Positions 20,441-32,580 of a DNA stretch of 64,000 nt are shown one piece after another (within the stretch, counting starts at the first letter, position 1; each line of letters opens with the position of its first letter). The translations under genes were made by a program, and so were the position numbers. Under the pieces are notes generated by a model. That model was not told the DNA's origin. It saw only the letters and a list, made by a program, of their open reading frames with translations, and did no database searches. Location: NCBI RefSeq assembly GCF_902459465.1, contig NC_047067.1, positions 15,994,151-16,058,150 of the forward strand, given 5' to 3'. This DNA comes from Asterias rubens. Taxonomy: Eukaryota; Echinodermata; Asteroidea; Forcipulatida; Asteriidae.

Positions 20441-21457
20441 TTAAAGACAATGGACACTACTGCCAATTGTCAAAGACCAATCTTCTTACATGGTGGATCT
20501 CAACATATGCATAAAATAACAAACCTGTGAAAATTTGAGCTTGATTAATCGTCGGAGTTGCGAGATAACTAAGAAAGAAAAAACACTCTTGTCACACGAA
20601 GTTGTGTGCTTTCAGATGCTTGATTTCAAGACCTCAGTTTCTAAATTTGAGGTCTCGAAATCAAATTTGTGATAAATTACCTCTTTCTCGAAAACTACGT
20701 TACTTCAGAGCATGGAGGAAGGAAGAGAAGGAGCTCGAACGAAGGGACTTCAAAAGTCGAACCTGCGGTACCGCGGTCGCTTAACGACACCTCGTAATCA
20801 CCCACATACCTTATACATACAATGGGCGACCTGGCGCATGTGAGTTTGCGCGTGCGCACTTGGTTCTTCACTGAACTATGGTGTCGTATGTCGTATGGAT
20901 ATAATACAGAAAAAACAACTTTTTTGAGACCCGATAAAAATTGTGTGCACTTGTGCTCACCAAATCGAAAAACACAATTGAATACCTACCACCCTCGTGT
21001 GGTAATACCCAAACTTTGAACCACCGCTTGTGACCGGAAAGTCACAAAAAATGTAAAAATATGCCATGTTTCCGTGAAACACCACAAACGGTAAATGAAA
21101 ACGTGTATATTCACAATTCTTGTCTCCAATGATTCAACTTTACAAGCAGGCAAGAGCGCAGACTGGCGATACCACACGTTCTGTACAAAGAGATTTAATC
21201 CTACTCGTTAATCGGCCGTCCAGGTGGAGGTCTCCTATCTTTTTTCACTGGCCAGAGAGGGGCATTGTCAGAGTATTATTTTGTTACTCTGCGGTTTTGC
21301 GGGTCATTCGAGCTCCTTCTCTTCCTTTCTCCATGTTCAGAGGGAGCCGTTTTCACAATGTTTTATACCATCAACCTCTCCCCATTACTCGTTACCAAGT
21401 GAGGTTTTATGCTGATAATTATTTTGAGTAACCACCAATAGTGTCCACTGCCTTTAA
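20441..21457. mobile_element. TTAA-type MITE carrying a 625-bp nested element
   Basis: Left end TTAAAGACAATGGACACTA, right end AGTGTCCACTGCCTTTAA. The body is split inside CTTCAGAGGGAGCCG by the element at 20711-21335. Confidence 0.85.
20711..21335. mobile_element. Nested inverted-repeat element with 7-bp target duplication
   Basis: Termini CATGGAGGAAGGAAGAGAAG and its inverse CTTCTCTTCCTTTCTCCATG match over about 28 bp with few mismatches. TTCAGAG occurs on both sides and once in uninterrupted host copies. A 7- to 8-bp duplication would suit a hAT-like origin, but no transposase is present. Confidence 0.85.
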
Positions 21458-21743
21458 AGAGACAGTCTTTGCACTTCGTATATCTCAACATATGCATGAA
21501 AAAACACCATTGTCACACGAATTTGAGATGCTTGATTTCGAGACCTCAAGATTTAATTTTGATTTCTCGAAATCAAATTCGTTGAAATTTACTTCTCTCT
21601 CGAAAACTATGTACTCCAGAGGGAGCCGTTTCTCACAATGTGTTATACTATCAACAGCTGCAGCTCCCCATTACTCGTTACCAAGTAAGGTTTTATGCAA
21701 ATCATTATTATGAGTAATTACCAATAGTGTCCACTGCCTTTAA
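21454..21743. mobile_element. Second TTAA-type MITE, shortened, abutting the first
   Basis: Begins at the TTAA closing the previous copy and ends AGTGTCCACTGCCTTTAA. The left part is deleted (sequence jumps to TATCTCAACATATGCATG). Confidence 0.8.
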
Positions 21744-23386
21744 GCATGGTTTTGATTAGTCGCAATTCTTTATGCTAGTTCTTCAACTTTATCATACAAA
21801 TTATATAGGCTTATTTTGTTTTCCACATAAGTTCATCATCCCCCAAAATATCCTTTTATACGAAGGGAATATTTCTTCACAATACGGAATATGAAGGTGT
21901 ATAAATCGAGGTCGTGAGAGCGTCAATGAAATGAGCAAACCAACAGTTTAAGCATCTGAAAGGACGAGCCATTAGAAACAAGCAACTGGTAATAATTTAT
22001 AGTGGTAATTGTTTCCTTATGCTACTGGCAGTGAACTTCCCCTACAATAAAAAGAAAGAACGTTTAGGGTGAAAAATCTTAAGAAAATCCCAGACCAATT
22101 GACACGCGTCCCACGCTATCTGTGTACAATCCTCCTGGAAATGGATACATATCAGTATTTAATGATGATTCTGACAGAAGAACATTGATTTGTGAAGCAA
22201 CGTCTTAGTATAATAAGTGAGAGATTCACGCCCTTGTAAGCTCTATCACCTTATCTGAATGTCAATTGTAGCTAGGCCAATCGTGCAGGTGGCCCTGGCA
22301 AATAAATGAGTGCTCTTAGACAAGTGCAACAGCGTGATAATTGATGAGCCTGTGCTTGATTTTTAATTGCTATTCATGTGCAGAATTGACTCGACCTCTC
22401 ACTGATGCTACAAGTGGGAAGGGCGAATAAAACACTCCACGTCTACACAACACTTAAGGTGACTAGCTGTTATTGCATAATCTTACCGTAGAGTTTTGCA
22501 CACGGTGAGCTTTCGTGATTTATTTCCAGCCTAAAAGTGAGCGTAGTTTTGTAAGCAAAGCACGACATAGCTGGACCAAAAAAGCGGGAAAACAAAAGAA
22601 AACTGTTGATGAACAACTAATCTACTCGTTAGGAACGAGTCTTAAAGAAAATAAATCGTTGTTCAGATGTCGACGGTTTTTAACGATGGTTTTGAAAGAC
22701 ATACCCATCCCAAATGTTAATTTGTAAGTATCTACAGGCAGAACAACCTGTTAATTAAAGGATCGAGTATGCAGCGCCGAAACTAGGTTAACATTTTAGG
22801 GGGCCATAAGGGGGTTGACTTCTGGCCGAGTAAAACCTAAGTTAATGTTTGCATTTTCCGAGTTTTTATCCGGTATCTTTATATCTCAAAATTTCAGATT
22901 TTAAATAGGGGTATGTTGGGTTAGTCCAACCCTCCAACCCCCCCCCCCCCCGGTCCAGTTACGCCATTGAAAGTAATGTCGTTGATCATAGCAGCACATA
23001 TTTTACTCTAAACTTGGGAGTCTTTAAACTTTGCAGTTGAATCTGAAGAGAAGATCCACCACATTCAAATTGGATGCAGATGTCTGATATTGAAACAAAG
23101 TTGACCGTGCATGGTGTTCTAGCGCAGACACGACAAACTTACCATCTTGTAAAGGCTGCTGGGTAGTTTACCCCTTCCTTCAAACGGACTTTCCCTAATT
23201 GACGATAGTCTTTATTTGTCACCTGTGTTTTATGTTGCTACGGTGTCAGGCAAACAAACGGCCTTGCCCTCTAAGCTCTAAGCCTCGTCTTTATTCAAAC
23301 TGGTATGAAGTAGGAGTTCTATCTAAAACTATTCGTCTCTCCAACTGATAATCTGTTGAATTAGTTTTCAATTTGAATCCCTCTCG
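21744..23386. other. Intergenic or intronic, nothing recognised
   Basis: A C13-14 tract sits near 22939. A 70-codon plus frame (22515-22727) is followed directly by TTGTAAGTATC, a possible donor, but its product is unrecognisable. Confidence 0.35.
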
Positions 23387-23937
23387 TCGCACGACGGAAG
23401 GCCGACAACCGCTATGGATAATGAGCTACATGTGACGCACAACGGAAGGCCGACAACCGCTATGGATGATGAGCGACATGTGACGCACAACGGAAGGCCG
23501 ACAACCGCTATGGATGATGAGCGACATGTGACGCACGACGGAAGGCCGACAATCGCTATGGATGATGAGTGACATGTGACGCACAACGAAAGGCCGACAA
23601 CCGCTATGGATGATGAGTGACATGTGACGCACGACGGAAGGCCGACAACCGCTATGGATGATGAGCGACATGTGACGCACAACGGAAGGCCGACAACCGC
23701 TATGGATGATTAGCGACATGTGACGCACGACGGAAGGCCGACAACCGCTATGGATGATGAGCGACATGTGACGCACGACGGAAGGCCGACAACCGCTATG
23801 GATGATGAGCGACATGTAACGCTCAACGGAAGGCCGACAACCGCTATGGATGATGAGTGACATGTGACGCACGACGGAAGGCCGACAACCGCTATGGATG
23901 ATGAGCGACATGTGACGCACGACGGAAGGCCGACAAC
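23387..23937. repeat. 48-bp minisatellite, about 11.5 copies
   Basis: Unit contains GGAAGGCCGACAACCGCTAT followed by GGATGATGAGCGACATGTGA and CGCACGAC. The period is 16 codons, which keeps long frames open on both strands; these are not proteins. Confidence 0.95.
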
Positions 23938-24558
23938 ATTTTTTGCTTCAAATAATTGTTTAGCTTTTTTCTACAATTTGTTTCCGTCGAATTTTTTTCT
24001 GGTACATGTTTGTTTCTTTTTTCGCCGACTACCGCCGAAATTAGTGTTTAAATTCCAGCAAATCAAAGCACACTATTCTCTAAATAACAATGAGTAGAAC
24101 AGTGCCTATAGGCATATAGTCTTCTTCCTCCCTAATGTCCGTTCTACCCCCTCCCCCACCTACACCTGTTCTTCCGCCGACTTTGCCCATAACCGTTTTT
24201 CTCCCTCAAATATAAAAGTGCACTTGACGCCTCAAACGTTTTTCAAAGCTACTTCTTTTTCAAAACATGATTCTCACTCGACAAAACCCCTTAGGCTTTT
24301 AACTTTTTGTAAAAATGCGACGGAAGAAACTGCGACGCAAAAAACAAAACTGCGACGGAAACTAAAGATTGACAACAAATTGTATCGTGCATTGAGGTTG
24401 TGCCTTTGTTGATGCGCTGTGTGCCATGGGACAAATTACTGTAATATAACCAAATAGGTTCAATGTTTAATATGCTATGTCTTTGGTATACACATGGGGA
24501 GCAATGTGGAAACATAATGGGGCTAACTATACCAATTATCCTTAATTCATAGATATCT
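23938..24558. other. Intergenic or intronic, nothing recognised
   Basis: Pyrimidine-rich plus strand around 23995-24205; no feature supported. Confidence 0.35.
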
Positions 24559-25130
24559 CAGACAGTTTCGCTATTCCTATTGGTGGAGAGCGCGTCACGT
24601 GGGTGTGTATAAACCTTTGTTTATGACCAGTAAAAAGTGTTGGAACATGGGCGTGACACGTGAGCTTGCACCTGTGCTTATAAGACAGTTTCTCCATTCC
24701 TATTGGTCGAGAGCAACGGCCGGGACAGCTGTGCCACATGTGAATGGGAATAAAAGTGTGTTGAATCGGTTTTCAACTATAGTGGTTTAAACCCGCCGAG
24801 GCCTGGTTCTTGATCATTTACCTCGACTTCGTCTCGAAAAATTATCAAGAACCAGGGCCCAATTTCATAGCGCTGCTAAGCGGCCGATTTTGTGCTTACT
24901 GTGCATTTTCTAACAATAAGCACACGAAAAGGCATGCTAACCTTCCGGTGCTAACCGCACGAAAATAAATGACGTCACAATGCAAACCCACGGTAAACAC
25001 GCAATATGGCCGACCAATTTGTCTGCTAACCTGTGAAATACGCTAAGGCTTATAAAGCAAATTTTTCTGCTTCTGCGCTATGAAATTGAGGCCTGGCCTC
25101 GTTGGGTTTAAAACTCTAGTTGAAAACCTC
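24559..25130. mobile_element. Foldback-type MITE (24.6-kb copy) with nested element
   Basis: Starts CAGACAGTTTCGCTATTCC. A long imperfect palindrome (GGTTTAAACCCGCCGAGGC about 24784, inverted at about 25093-25113) forms its right half. TTCCTATTGGTGGAGAGC and TTCCTATTGGTCGAGAGC show an internal direct duplication. A second copy lies inverted at 32581-33198. Confidence 0.75.
24855..25093. mobile_element. Nested MITE, GGGCCCAATTTCATAGCGC termini
   Basis: The termini match in inverse over about 19 bp (right GCGCTATGAAATTGAGGCC). It is missing from the 32.6-kb copy of the host element, which gives an empty site. Confidence 0.8.
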
Positions 25131-26372
25131 TTCACCACACATTAATTCCCTTACTAATGTATGTTTTTTCCATTACCGTGACAGTATAAGTCAAATATTC
25201 TTGTCGTTTTTGTCTTTCTTCAAAACTGTTGTGTTGGGATTTAAACTGTTGATGTTGGAAATATAATCAAGTGAAGTTTGCGGGGACATTCATGTAACTT
25301 TAGAGTTGTGATTGCTCCGTAAAGAACCGGTGGTTCGAAAACAAACTGGACGTTCGGTTCAGTATGCTTCTGAATACGATCGGAGCACACTGATCGAAAC
25401 GTCAAGTTGATTAGATATTTGTGATTCGGCTCGGGCCTTTATCGCACGGCAATTCGACCCTGTCTGTTTTAAACGGCCGTGAAAGAACTAGTCGCTACCC
25501 TTTTATTCCCTTATTAATAAAGAAGCGTATTAAATACTGCTATTACATAGCAAATGCAAACATTTAATCAATGTACAAAATATACACAGAAACAAATTAA
25601 AGCAATTTTTCGTGACATTACCACGAAATAAGGAAAAACAAAGGCACTTAAATAAATTAAAAACAAAACAATGTATAATGTCACAAAGTTACATCAAAAG
25701 GTTCAAATGAAAACCCTATACATGACAGCCATCAAATAAAGGCAAACTAATTAGAACTTAAAGATAAGTCTGCCATCTTGAACAAAACACACACATTTGT
25801 AAACTTTAGTGAAACTACATGTTCTGAATATTAATTAATTTTTGTTTTTTACCCATACACCGATGTGTGTTCTGAATCAGGTACTTTCCATGACCAAGAC
25901 GTTTTTCAGTGCTTGTTTGAAACATTGAACAATATTAACTTGGGTGTACAATTTGTCTTCATTGAAAACAAGATCGCATCTACATCTCAAAATAACCTTA
26001 ATCATCGTTGTGTGTTACTGTGATGTTACGCGGTCTTTGTGTAACGTTAGTTGTTACCTGGAGTCAAAACAAATAAAGGAACGCGAATAAACGTGAATTG
26101 TGTTTCTAACTGAACTAAATTCTGTGGGAGAAACTTTTTCACCACTTTTAGGTGTACTTTTTTCAATACTGTTATCAGACATAATATGATCCTTATTTAA
26201 ACCATCGAACTCATACATTTGAATGATTAGATCTTAGATTCAAACAATATTGCGGAGAAATGCATAATTTCAACAAAGTAACCCACCTACATAGTTTTGA
26301 AAGTGATATAGGTGAACACAATTATTCCTTAGAACGAACAAAAATTCGTTCTAGCGAAGATTTTTTTATGAT
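25131..26372. other. Intergenic or intronic, nothing recognised
   Basis: AT-rich; no array or gene seen. Confidence 0.35.
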
Positions 26373-26665
26373 TTTCTTCGTTCAAACGGGGAACAATGTT
26401 TACGTTCGAACGAAGATTAGACTTGCGATCGTTTGCTGACAGAGACACAGACGCCATGCCGTGGAGGCACGATAGCAGTCACGTCTTCAGATCCAAACCT
26501 ACAAGTAAGACGTTGACCAACATAGTTTTTGATGTGACTTCGGGCGTGCCGTCAGCAATGGCGTCTTTGTCTCAATGCACACACGTGCGCTCGCCCTGGG
26601 TTTGCTAACATTTTCGTTCGAACGAAGTTTGTTTTCGTTGCGAAATTGTTTCCTTTGAACGAAGA
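26373..26665. repeat. Imperfect inverted repeat built on CTTCGTTCGAACGAAG
   Basis: TTCTTCGTTCAAACGGGGAA and ACGTTCGAACGAAGATTAG on the left are echoed in inverse by TTTCGTTCGAACGAAGTTTG and TTTGAACGAAGAATTTG on the right. Probably a degenerate foldback element. Confidence 0.45.
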
Positions 26666-28691
26666 ATTTGTTCACAATTTTCACACATTCTTGAAAATCC
26701 CCGAACCTTTTTATTTTTGACAAAACATTACATTATATTTAAACGAGAAAATAAGAATTAGCTGTTGCAAACAACTTACCAACCAAATGGACCGAGGGTA
26801 TAAATGCAAAAAATTGTTAATGGCCTGACGGTTCGACCCTAGCAGAGTCTTTCTCGAAGGCTAAATGACAACACAACAAAAACACAACTTATTGTCGTCC
26901 TCTTTTGGAACCCAGGGTGCAAAGATGAGGCCTGGCTGACGATTTACCTCACAAATCTTAAAATGTAGAATGTTAATCAATATCCCATTTGAACGAATTT
27001 GAGTTTGAGCCCTTAAATAAAGGCCGAACAACTAACAAATCCAATATGACAGCCGGACAGTATACGCATTCATAACTATCGCATATACGGGCTAAAATGA
27101 TTGTGGCGGCACGTTTTTTCCCAGGTCCTAACTTGACAAGAATACTGTACAATGATGGGTAAATACAATTCCAGTTATTTTGAGGAGGTCGAAAAATGAA
27201 ATGTTTAGTTATAAAGTCCAGATTGAAAGCTCATCGTATGAATGTTGTTATTATTAAACTAAATCAAATTTATTGTAATCAATTGTGCATCTTAATAAAT
27301 TTATTTATTTTATACTATTGTCGTGTTGTACATTTTAGATAAGAGGTTACCACTATAAGGATCAACTGGTAAACATACCAATATTACACTTTCGTATTGT
27401 AGAAGAGTCCTATATAGGGCTAACCAAATACATGCATATACAAGATAGGGCTAACCAAATACATGCATATACTGCTATATAATAATTATAATAATAATAA
27501 TAATACATAGTTCCCTTTAATGATGGGTAACAAACCCAAAATGGTCTCCTCTCCATGATTGTCTTACTGCAATTTCAAGAATGTTTCCGTAAGAACAGGA
27601 TGTCAAGGGAGCTGCGTTCCGGGATTGTGTTTTTCATGAAAACATGTCCTGCGTTGGCGAGATGTAACCTCGGACCAAAGTCTTTCAAGCAAGACGCACG
27701 CTCAATGAAAGTGAAGAGGAGAGTGTGATATCAAACGGAGTTTGCTTTGAAGTTCACATATCAGCTATTGCCTACGGTGTACCTACCGGGCCATTATTGT
27801 TGAAGTCTAAAGAGTTGGAGTGCCAGACGCTAGTTTTGGTTTTCATGAGCTTAAATACACCGGAAACAAGAAATAGCCAAGATATGTTTTGGGCGGTCTC
27901 TGTACACTTTTGTAGGATCTTGGCAGGTACTGTATGGCTGGGTTCTTTGGCCTCCGTTAAGTACCTGGGGAGGTGTTGTCTCACATGCAGTGTTTACAAC
28001 TACTAGTAGATCCATTTAGTCTTAACATTGTTGTGTTGTTCTTCCCAGCTTTGTAATATTATTACAAACAGTACATTCAAATAGATAATGGCATTCTTGA
28101 TATGTAACTATTGTGTTGATGTTAACGTGAGCAGTGGTTGAGAGCTGGTAATACAACAACCAGATAAATCCTTTGTAATAGAGAAGAGTTTTAGGACACA
28201 GCTATTGCCAAAGTAGGGGCGGGATTCAGTTGCTTCTTCCTCAAGTCTAAAAAGAATTAGGCCTAGACAGAAGTAGTTATAATATGTTGGTATACATTAT
28301 AAATAGTAAAAATTGCCCCTACCACAAATCGTGTACCTTGGACTTAGGGGTGACTGGAGGCCGGTGTTGGGTACCGAAAAAGTATTACAATGCCAATCTT
28401 TAACACCCAACAACAATTTCAAAACATATCGATCATGCTGCCTCATTTGCTCCATCGGCCCTATCATTATCTGGATATGAAATCTATTGAAAATGTGGCT
28501 AATTCCTTGGATATGTGGCGCATATTTGCTATTATAACACCCCTTACCAATATTCTGCCTTTTCATTGGTTTATAGTGCGTCACATGGTATGTCTTAGTT
28601 TTACTAGACGACGGCCGAGTGTTAGTGCATCGGTTTGCCGTGCGCTAGTCCGAAAGACTATCACACGGCGTGCAGTACCCAGACGTCCGTT
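26666..28691. other. Intergenic or intronic, no gene recognised
   Basis: Contains a 29-bp direct duplication near 27416-27472 (GGGCTAACCAAATACATGCA) and an ATA/AATA tract at 27480-27510. Overlapping frames on both strands at 27725-28006 lack any recognised domain. Confidence 0.35.
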
Positions 28692-29030
28692 GCGTGTACG
28701 AGGATGATAAATTAATAGTCTGTAACCATTTCGGATTACATGACACTACATGCAGCACAGTAAAAGTTTTCGCAATCTGTATTCGCGTCGTCCGTGGATT
28801 GTAGCATTCGGGTCTGTAACTTAATAATAAGTACAGTATTTAGAAATGTTTGGGGTGTTATAAAACAAATATTGACTGCTTTTACTCGTGCAATAGTTGA
28901 AACTATGACTACCTCGGTGATCCCCGGAGCGTTCTATTTTCCCTCGGCTTCGCCTCGGGAAAATAGAACGCTCCGGGGATCACCCCGGGAGTCACAGTTT
29001 TAACCATAGCACTTGAAGTAGTCAATATTT
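28692..29030. mobile_element. Foldback element, empty-site copy
   Basis: Shares GCGTGTACGAGGATGATAAA through to a GTCAATATTT end with the copy at 53918-54634. The hairpin arms at 28916-28940 and 28960-28984 are perfect over 25 bp. CTTAATAATAAGTACAG here is the uninterrupted site that holds a MITE in the other copy. Confidence 0.85.
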
Positions 29031-29131
29031 ATATACAACCTACTCATGATTAACATTGGCTACCAGGCTACCAATACGGGCTTAAATAGAGTTTCAAATG
29101 TTGCTTCTCACTTATCAGTGTATCCTATTAA

Positions 29132-29317
29132 TTTTCAAAGGTGTCGAACAGGAATCTGCGTTCTTCGAATAAATCTCGTCTAACTCCCCAGTTAAAAAAA
29201 AAACACATGGTCAAATATGGTTCCCGCTCTTTCAAATTTGTAGCAGTTCACTTATGGAACAGTCTTGCAGAGGTTGTTAAACAGGCCGACACTAAAATAT
29301 TAAAAAACTTAATGTAA
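29132..29317 (+). pseudogene. LINE reverse-transcriptase ORF, C-terminal remnant
   Basis: The translated frame includes KYGSRSFKFVAVHLWNSL followed by AEVVKQADTKILKNLM and a stop. G-x-RSF-x3-A-x2-LWNSL and the K-x2-L ending are the usual C-terminus of LINE ORF2 proteins. An in-frame stop lies immediately upstream and no reverse-transcriptase core is visible, so this is a 5'-truncated relic. Confidence 0.65.
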
Positions 29318-30278
29318 AAAAAAAATGGGTAAAAGTATATAATTACGACATTAATTGCTGATTTCCCCTAACATCACTCATAGAGACCTCACACTAGATA
29401 ATGATAAAAGTGTCAACAGTGGGTGCCGACTTTTAATACCATCCATAATTAAGAAATTTGATAGGATCATTATGGACAGTTTGACATTTTAAACAATTGC
29501 ATCAAACCAACCGCGAAACTCAATAAGTTGGAAGTTAACAAATTCCGTTTTCAAATGTTGCAATTCAAACTGTTTTGACTGAAAAAAAGTGGGGGTAAGG
29601 GTTGGACATTTAATTAATTGAACACGATAATGTTGTAAACTATATAAGAAGTGTCAAGTTCCTTTATTTCAAGTATTCTTGTGTTGTTTCCCTGGGTTCA
29701 ACAGACAAAGCTCTCCGTGTGCACATATAATGAATTTAACAATGACAAACTAATGTTATCATAACCCACACAGGCCATCGAAACATTAGAAACAGACCCC
29801 ACGGCCCACAACAACACTCTGTGGCGTAGACCAGTGCCAAACTTTACTTCGGTTCAATAATAATATGGAGTATGTTGGTCCTTAGGCTTCGTTGTAATTT
29901 AAATGCGGTAGATGGCGCCTCCAGCTAAGACGTTGGGATACATGTACATGGGTTGAAATTTGTCCACACAAAGTATTGCTGCATTACTCTTTCTAATAAG
30001 CAACTCCATCATGTTGAAGGGGGCAGAACAGTAAAAGTGTCATATAATGAAACATTATCCTAATTACGTTTCATATGTAGAAGTTTGGAGGCATTTGGAC
30101 TAGAAACATGACCTAGCAGTACAATAGTCACTGATGTAGTGCCCAATACAAGGGTGTACATTGTCATTCTTTGAGTATGGGTCTTCACGTTTAAGTATCA
30201 CAGTTATATTTATAACCGAGTACTATTGTCCAAATGCCGAGTATAACGCATTGTCCCCACTTCTTGCCCATTACGCAG
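29318..30278. other. Intergenic or intronic, nothing recognised
   Basis: AT-rich; no supported feature. Confidence 0.35.
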
Positions 30279-30688
30279 GCCACTGTCGTCCAATAGGTCT
30301 GGCCCCTTTTCAATGGGTCAGGCCACTGTCTAATAGGTCTGTCCCCTTTCCATTGGGCCTGGCCCCTGTCCAGTGGGTCTGGCCCCTGTCCAATGGGTGT
30401 GGCTCCTGTCCAATGGGTGTGGCCCCTGTCCAATGGGTCTGGCCCCTGTCCCATAGGTTTGGCCCCTGTACAATGGGTCTGACCCCTGTCCAGTGGGTCT
30501 GACCCCTGTCCAGTGGGTCTGGCCCCTGTCCAATGGGTGTGGCCCCTGTCCAATGGGTCTGGCCCCTGTCCCATAGGTTTGGCCCCTGTACAATGGGTCT
30601 GACCCCTGTCCAGTGGGTCTGACCCCTGTCCAATGGGTCTGGCCCCTGTCCAATATGTCTGACCCCTGTACAATGGGTCTGGCCCCTG
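30279..30688. repeat. 20-bp minisatellite, about 20 copies, with 120-bp higher-order unit
   Basis: Unit GGCCCCTGTCCAATGGGTCT. A six-unit block is duplicated exactly at 30418 and 30538. Frames open in several registers on both strands are repeat artefacts. Confidence 0.95.
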
Positions 30689-31056
30689 TTAAAGGCAATG
30701 GACACTATCGGTAATTACTCAGAGTAATTGTTAACATAAAAACCTACTTCGGTAACAAGGAATGGGGAGCTGTTAGTATAAAACATTGTGAGAAACGGCT
30801 CTCTCTGAAGTAACGTATTTTTCAAGAAAGAAGTAACTTTCCACGAGCTTGATTTCGAGACCTTGGATTTAGAATTTGAGGTCCCGACTGAAAGCGCACA
30901 AATTCGTGTGACAAGGCGGTGTTTTTTTATCTGGCAACTTTGACGACCAATATTGAACTCAAACGTTCACAGGTTTGTTATTTTATGCATATGTTGAGTT
31001 ACACCAAGTGAGGAGACTCGTCTTTGACAATTACCAATAGTGTCCAGTGCCTTTAA
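30689..31056. mobile_element. TTAA-type MITE, 368 bp, complete
   Basis: Opposite orientation to the other copies. Flanked by TTAA at 30689-30692 and 31053-31056; termini AAAGGCAATGGACACTATCG and TAGTGTCCAGTGCCTTT. TTAA targets and short termini are typical of piggyBac-type non-autonomous elements. It sits directly against the 20-bp minisatellite. Confidence 0.88.
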
Positions 31057-32580
31057 CAAGTGAGCATGTGCTGGCATAAAGATAAATTGGGTTGGTTGTA
31101 TAAATGGACTATTGTTTTTGCTGTACAAATCCCATGACTCATTATTTCACGCATAGTTTGCAGATTGATTTCCGGACATTTAGCTCGTTTATTCCCCTCA
31201 CATTATCCCAAGAGGCGTAATTAAAGGACGTGTTATTTACGGATATGACCTCATCTATCTATGATCGACCTTTACCTATGAACGATTGAGGTACAAGGAT
31301 CTCCTTGCGGGAAATGGAAAGGAACAACAACTTCAAAACAAATCTGACTAGATATACCCGGGCCACAGGTGGCTGGACAATAATTGTCTCATTACACCTT
31401 AATCGTATAGTAAGCTATGCCTCAAAGCTGTACATTAATTTGCAAAATCATTATTATATGTAACTTCAAGATACCATTTCAAATGGCAACTAGAATCATT
31501 TTATGAATCAAAACTAAACAAGGTTTACAACTTTTTTTTTCAATTCATAAAATTTAAACCAATTATTAATGAATGGCATGAATAGTTATGTAGTAAGCCA
31601 AGACCATGGAAGGAGTAATTGGAACTCAATATGGAAATACAAATCATTGTATATAATATTACCATTGTATTTGATCTCATTTCTACCCGTGCTTTGATTC
31701 GTTCATTTACTTGAACTTGAAGGAATACTTGCAGCAGTCGACATGGGTGTATGGTACTTCGTAGGCAGAGACTTGATTTCACGATATTTTAACGTATTTC
31801 TCAAAACACTCATTTCTTGTTTTGCTTTTTCTGTCAAAAATGTTTTCTCTTTCTCATGGATTTTGCCCGAATCGTCCCCATCGTTGTTTTGTTGGGGGCC
31901 GTTGCCTCCATCTCCATGGGTCATGTGATAGCTGGGTCAATTTCGGTGACATTTTGAAGTCATGGTCTTTCAGCACGTCTGTTGCGATGAAGAGGTGGAA
32001 GGATGGAGGGTAGGGGTGGGATTACATGCACACTGATTGATAATTACGATTACGATAATTAGTCTGTTTAATGACACTGAGACTAGAAGTATATAGTTCC
32101 CGGTGGGCCAAAGACGTGCGCCAGACGTGCAACGCTTCAAGGATAATGACTGCAATAATGATGTACTTATTATTAATACATTGTTGTCATCGAGGTTATT
32201 TGAAAAGGCCGACATATTATGACAAACTTTAGAATAATATTCAGCTATACTACACGTCTTGGATTCACTAAAGGGAAACACGTTATTAGTTGGCTTTTCA
32301 CTGTTCTAAAGTTAGACCGACACTGTTAAACTGTATGAGTAGCGGGAAATTAGAAACAACCTAAAAGCAGCATCGAATTAAAGCTGATAGTGTTTATCTT
32401 TGGCTTTAAAGTTACAACTTTTGACTTGTTTGAACTTTATGGAAATTATTGAGTGAAGGGTCTTGAAGGAGAGCAAGCCAAGCCACAAAGATCAAAACAC
32501 GTCGTGAATCGTTCCTTTCAAATGTTCCGATGTTTATCCATTCGTTTGTGCCATAAATAATGGAATCAATGTGTGATGAA
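31057..32580. other. Intergenic or intronic, possible short exon on minus strand
   Basis: No transposon or array. On the minus strand a pyrimidine-rich tract ending CATCGCAACAG (about 31979-31995) looks like a splice acceptor. Downstream frames (31854-31978, and 31703-31924 with its own ATG) are open but not recognised. Confidence 0.3.

Noticed and set aside
23368-23920. 104- and 164-codon minus-strand frames with a 16-residue repeat
   Set aside because: The 48-bp minisatellite period is a multiple of three; both strands and several frames are open, with no upstream gene context.
23387-23937. CRISPR-like regular repeats
   Set aside because: Units are contiguous with no unique spacers, in animal DNA; the same holds for the 47.2- and 49.9-kb arrays.
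27725-28006. 93-codon plus and 70-codon minus frames
   Set aside because: Both strands are open over the same bases, with no splice signals or family resemblance; no basis to choose either.
30191-30705. Overlapping 113-160-codon frames on both strands
   Set aside because: A product of the 20-bp array, where three frames are open at once.
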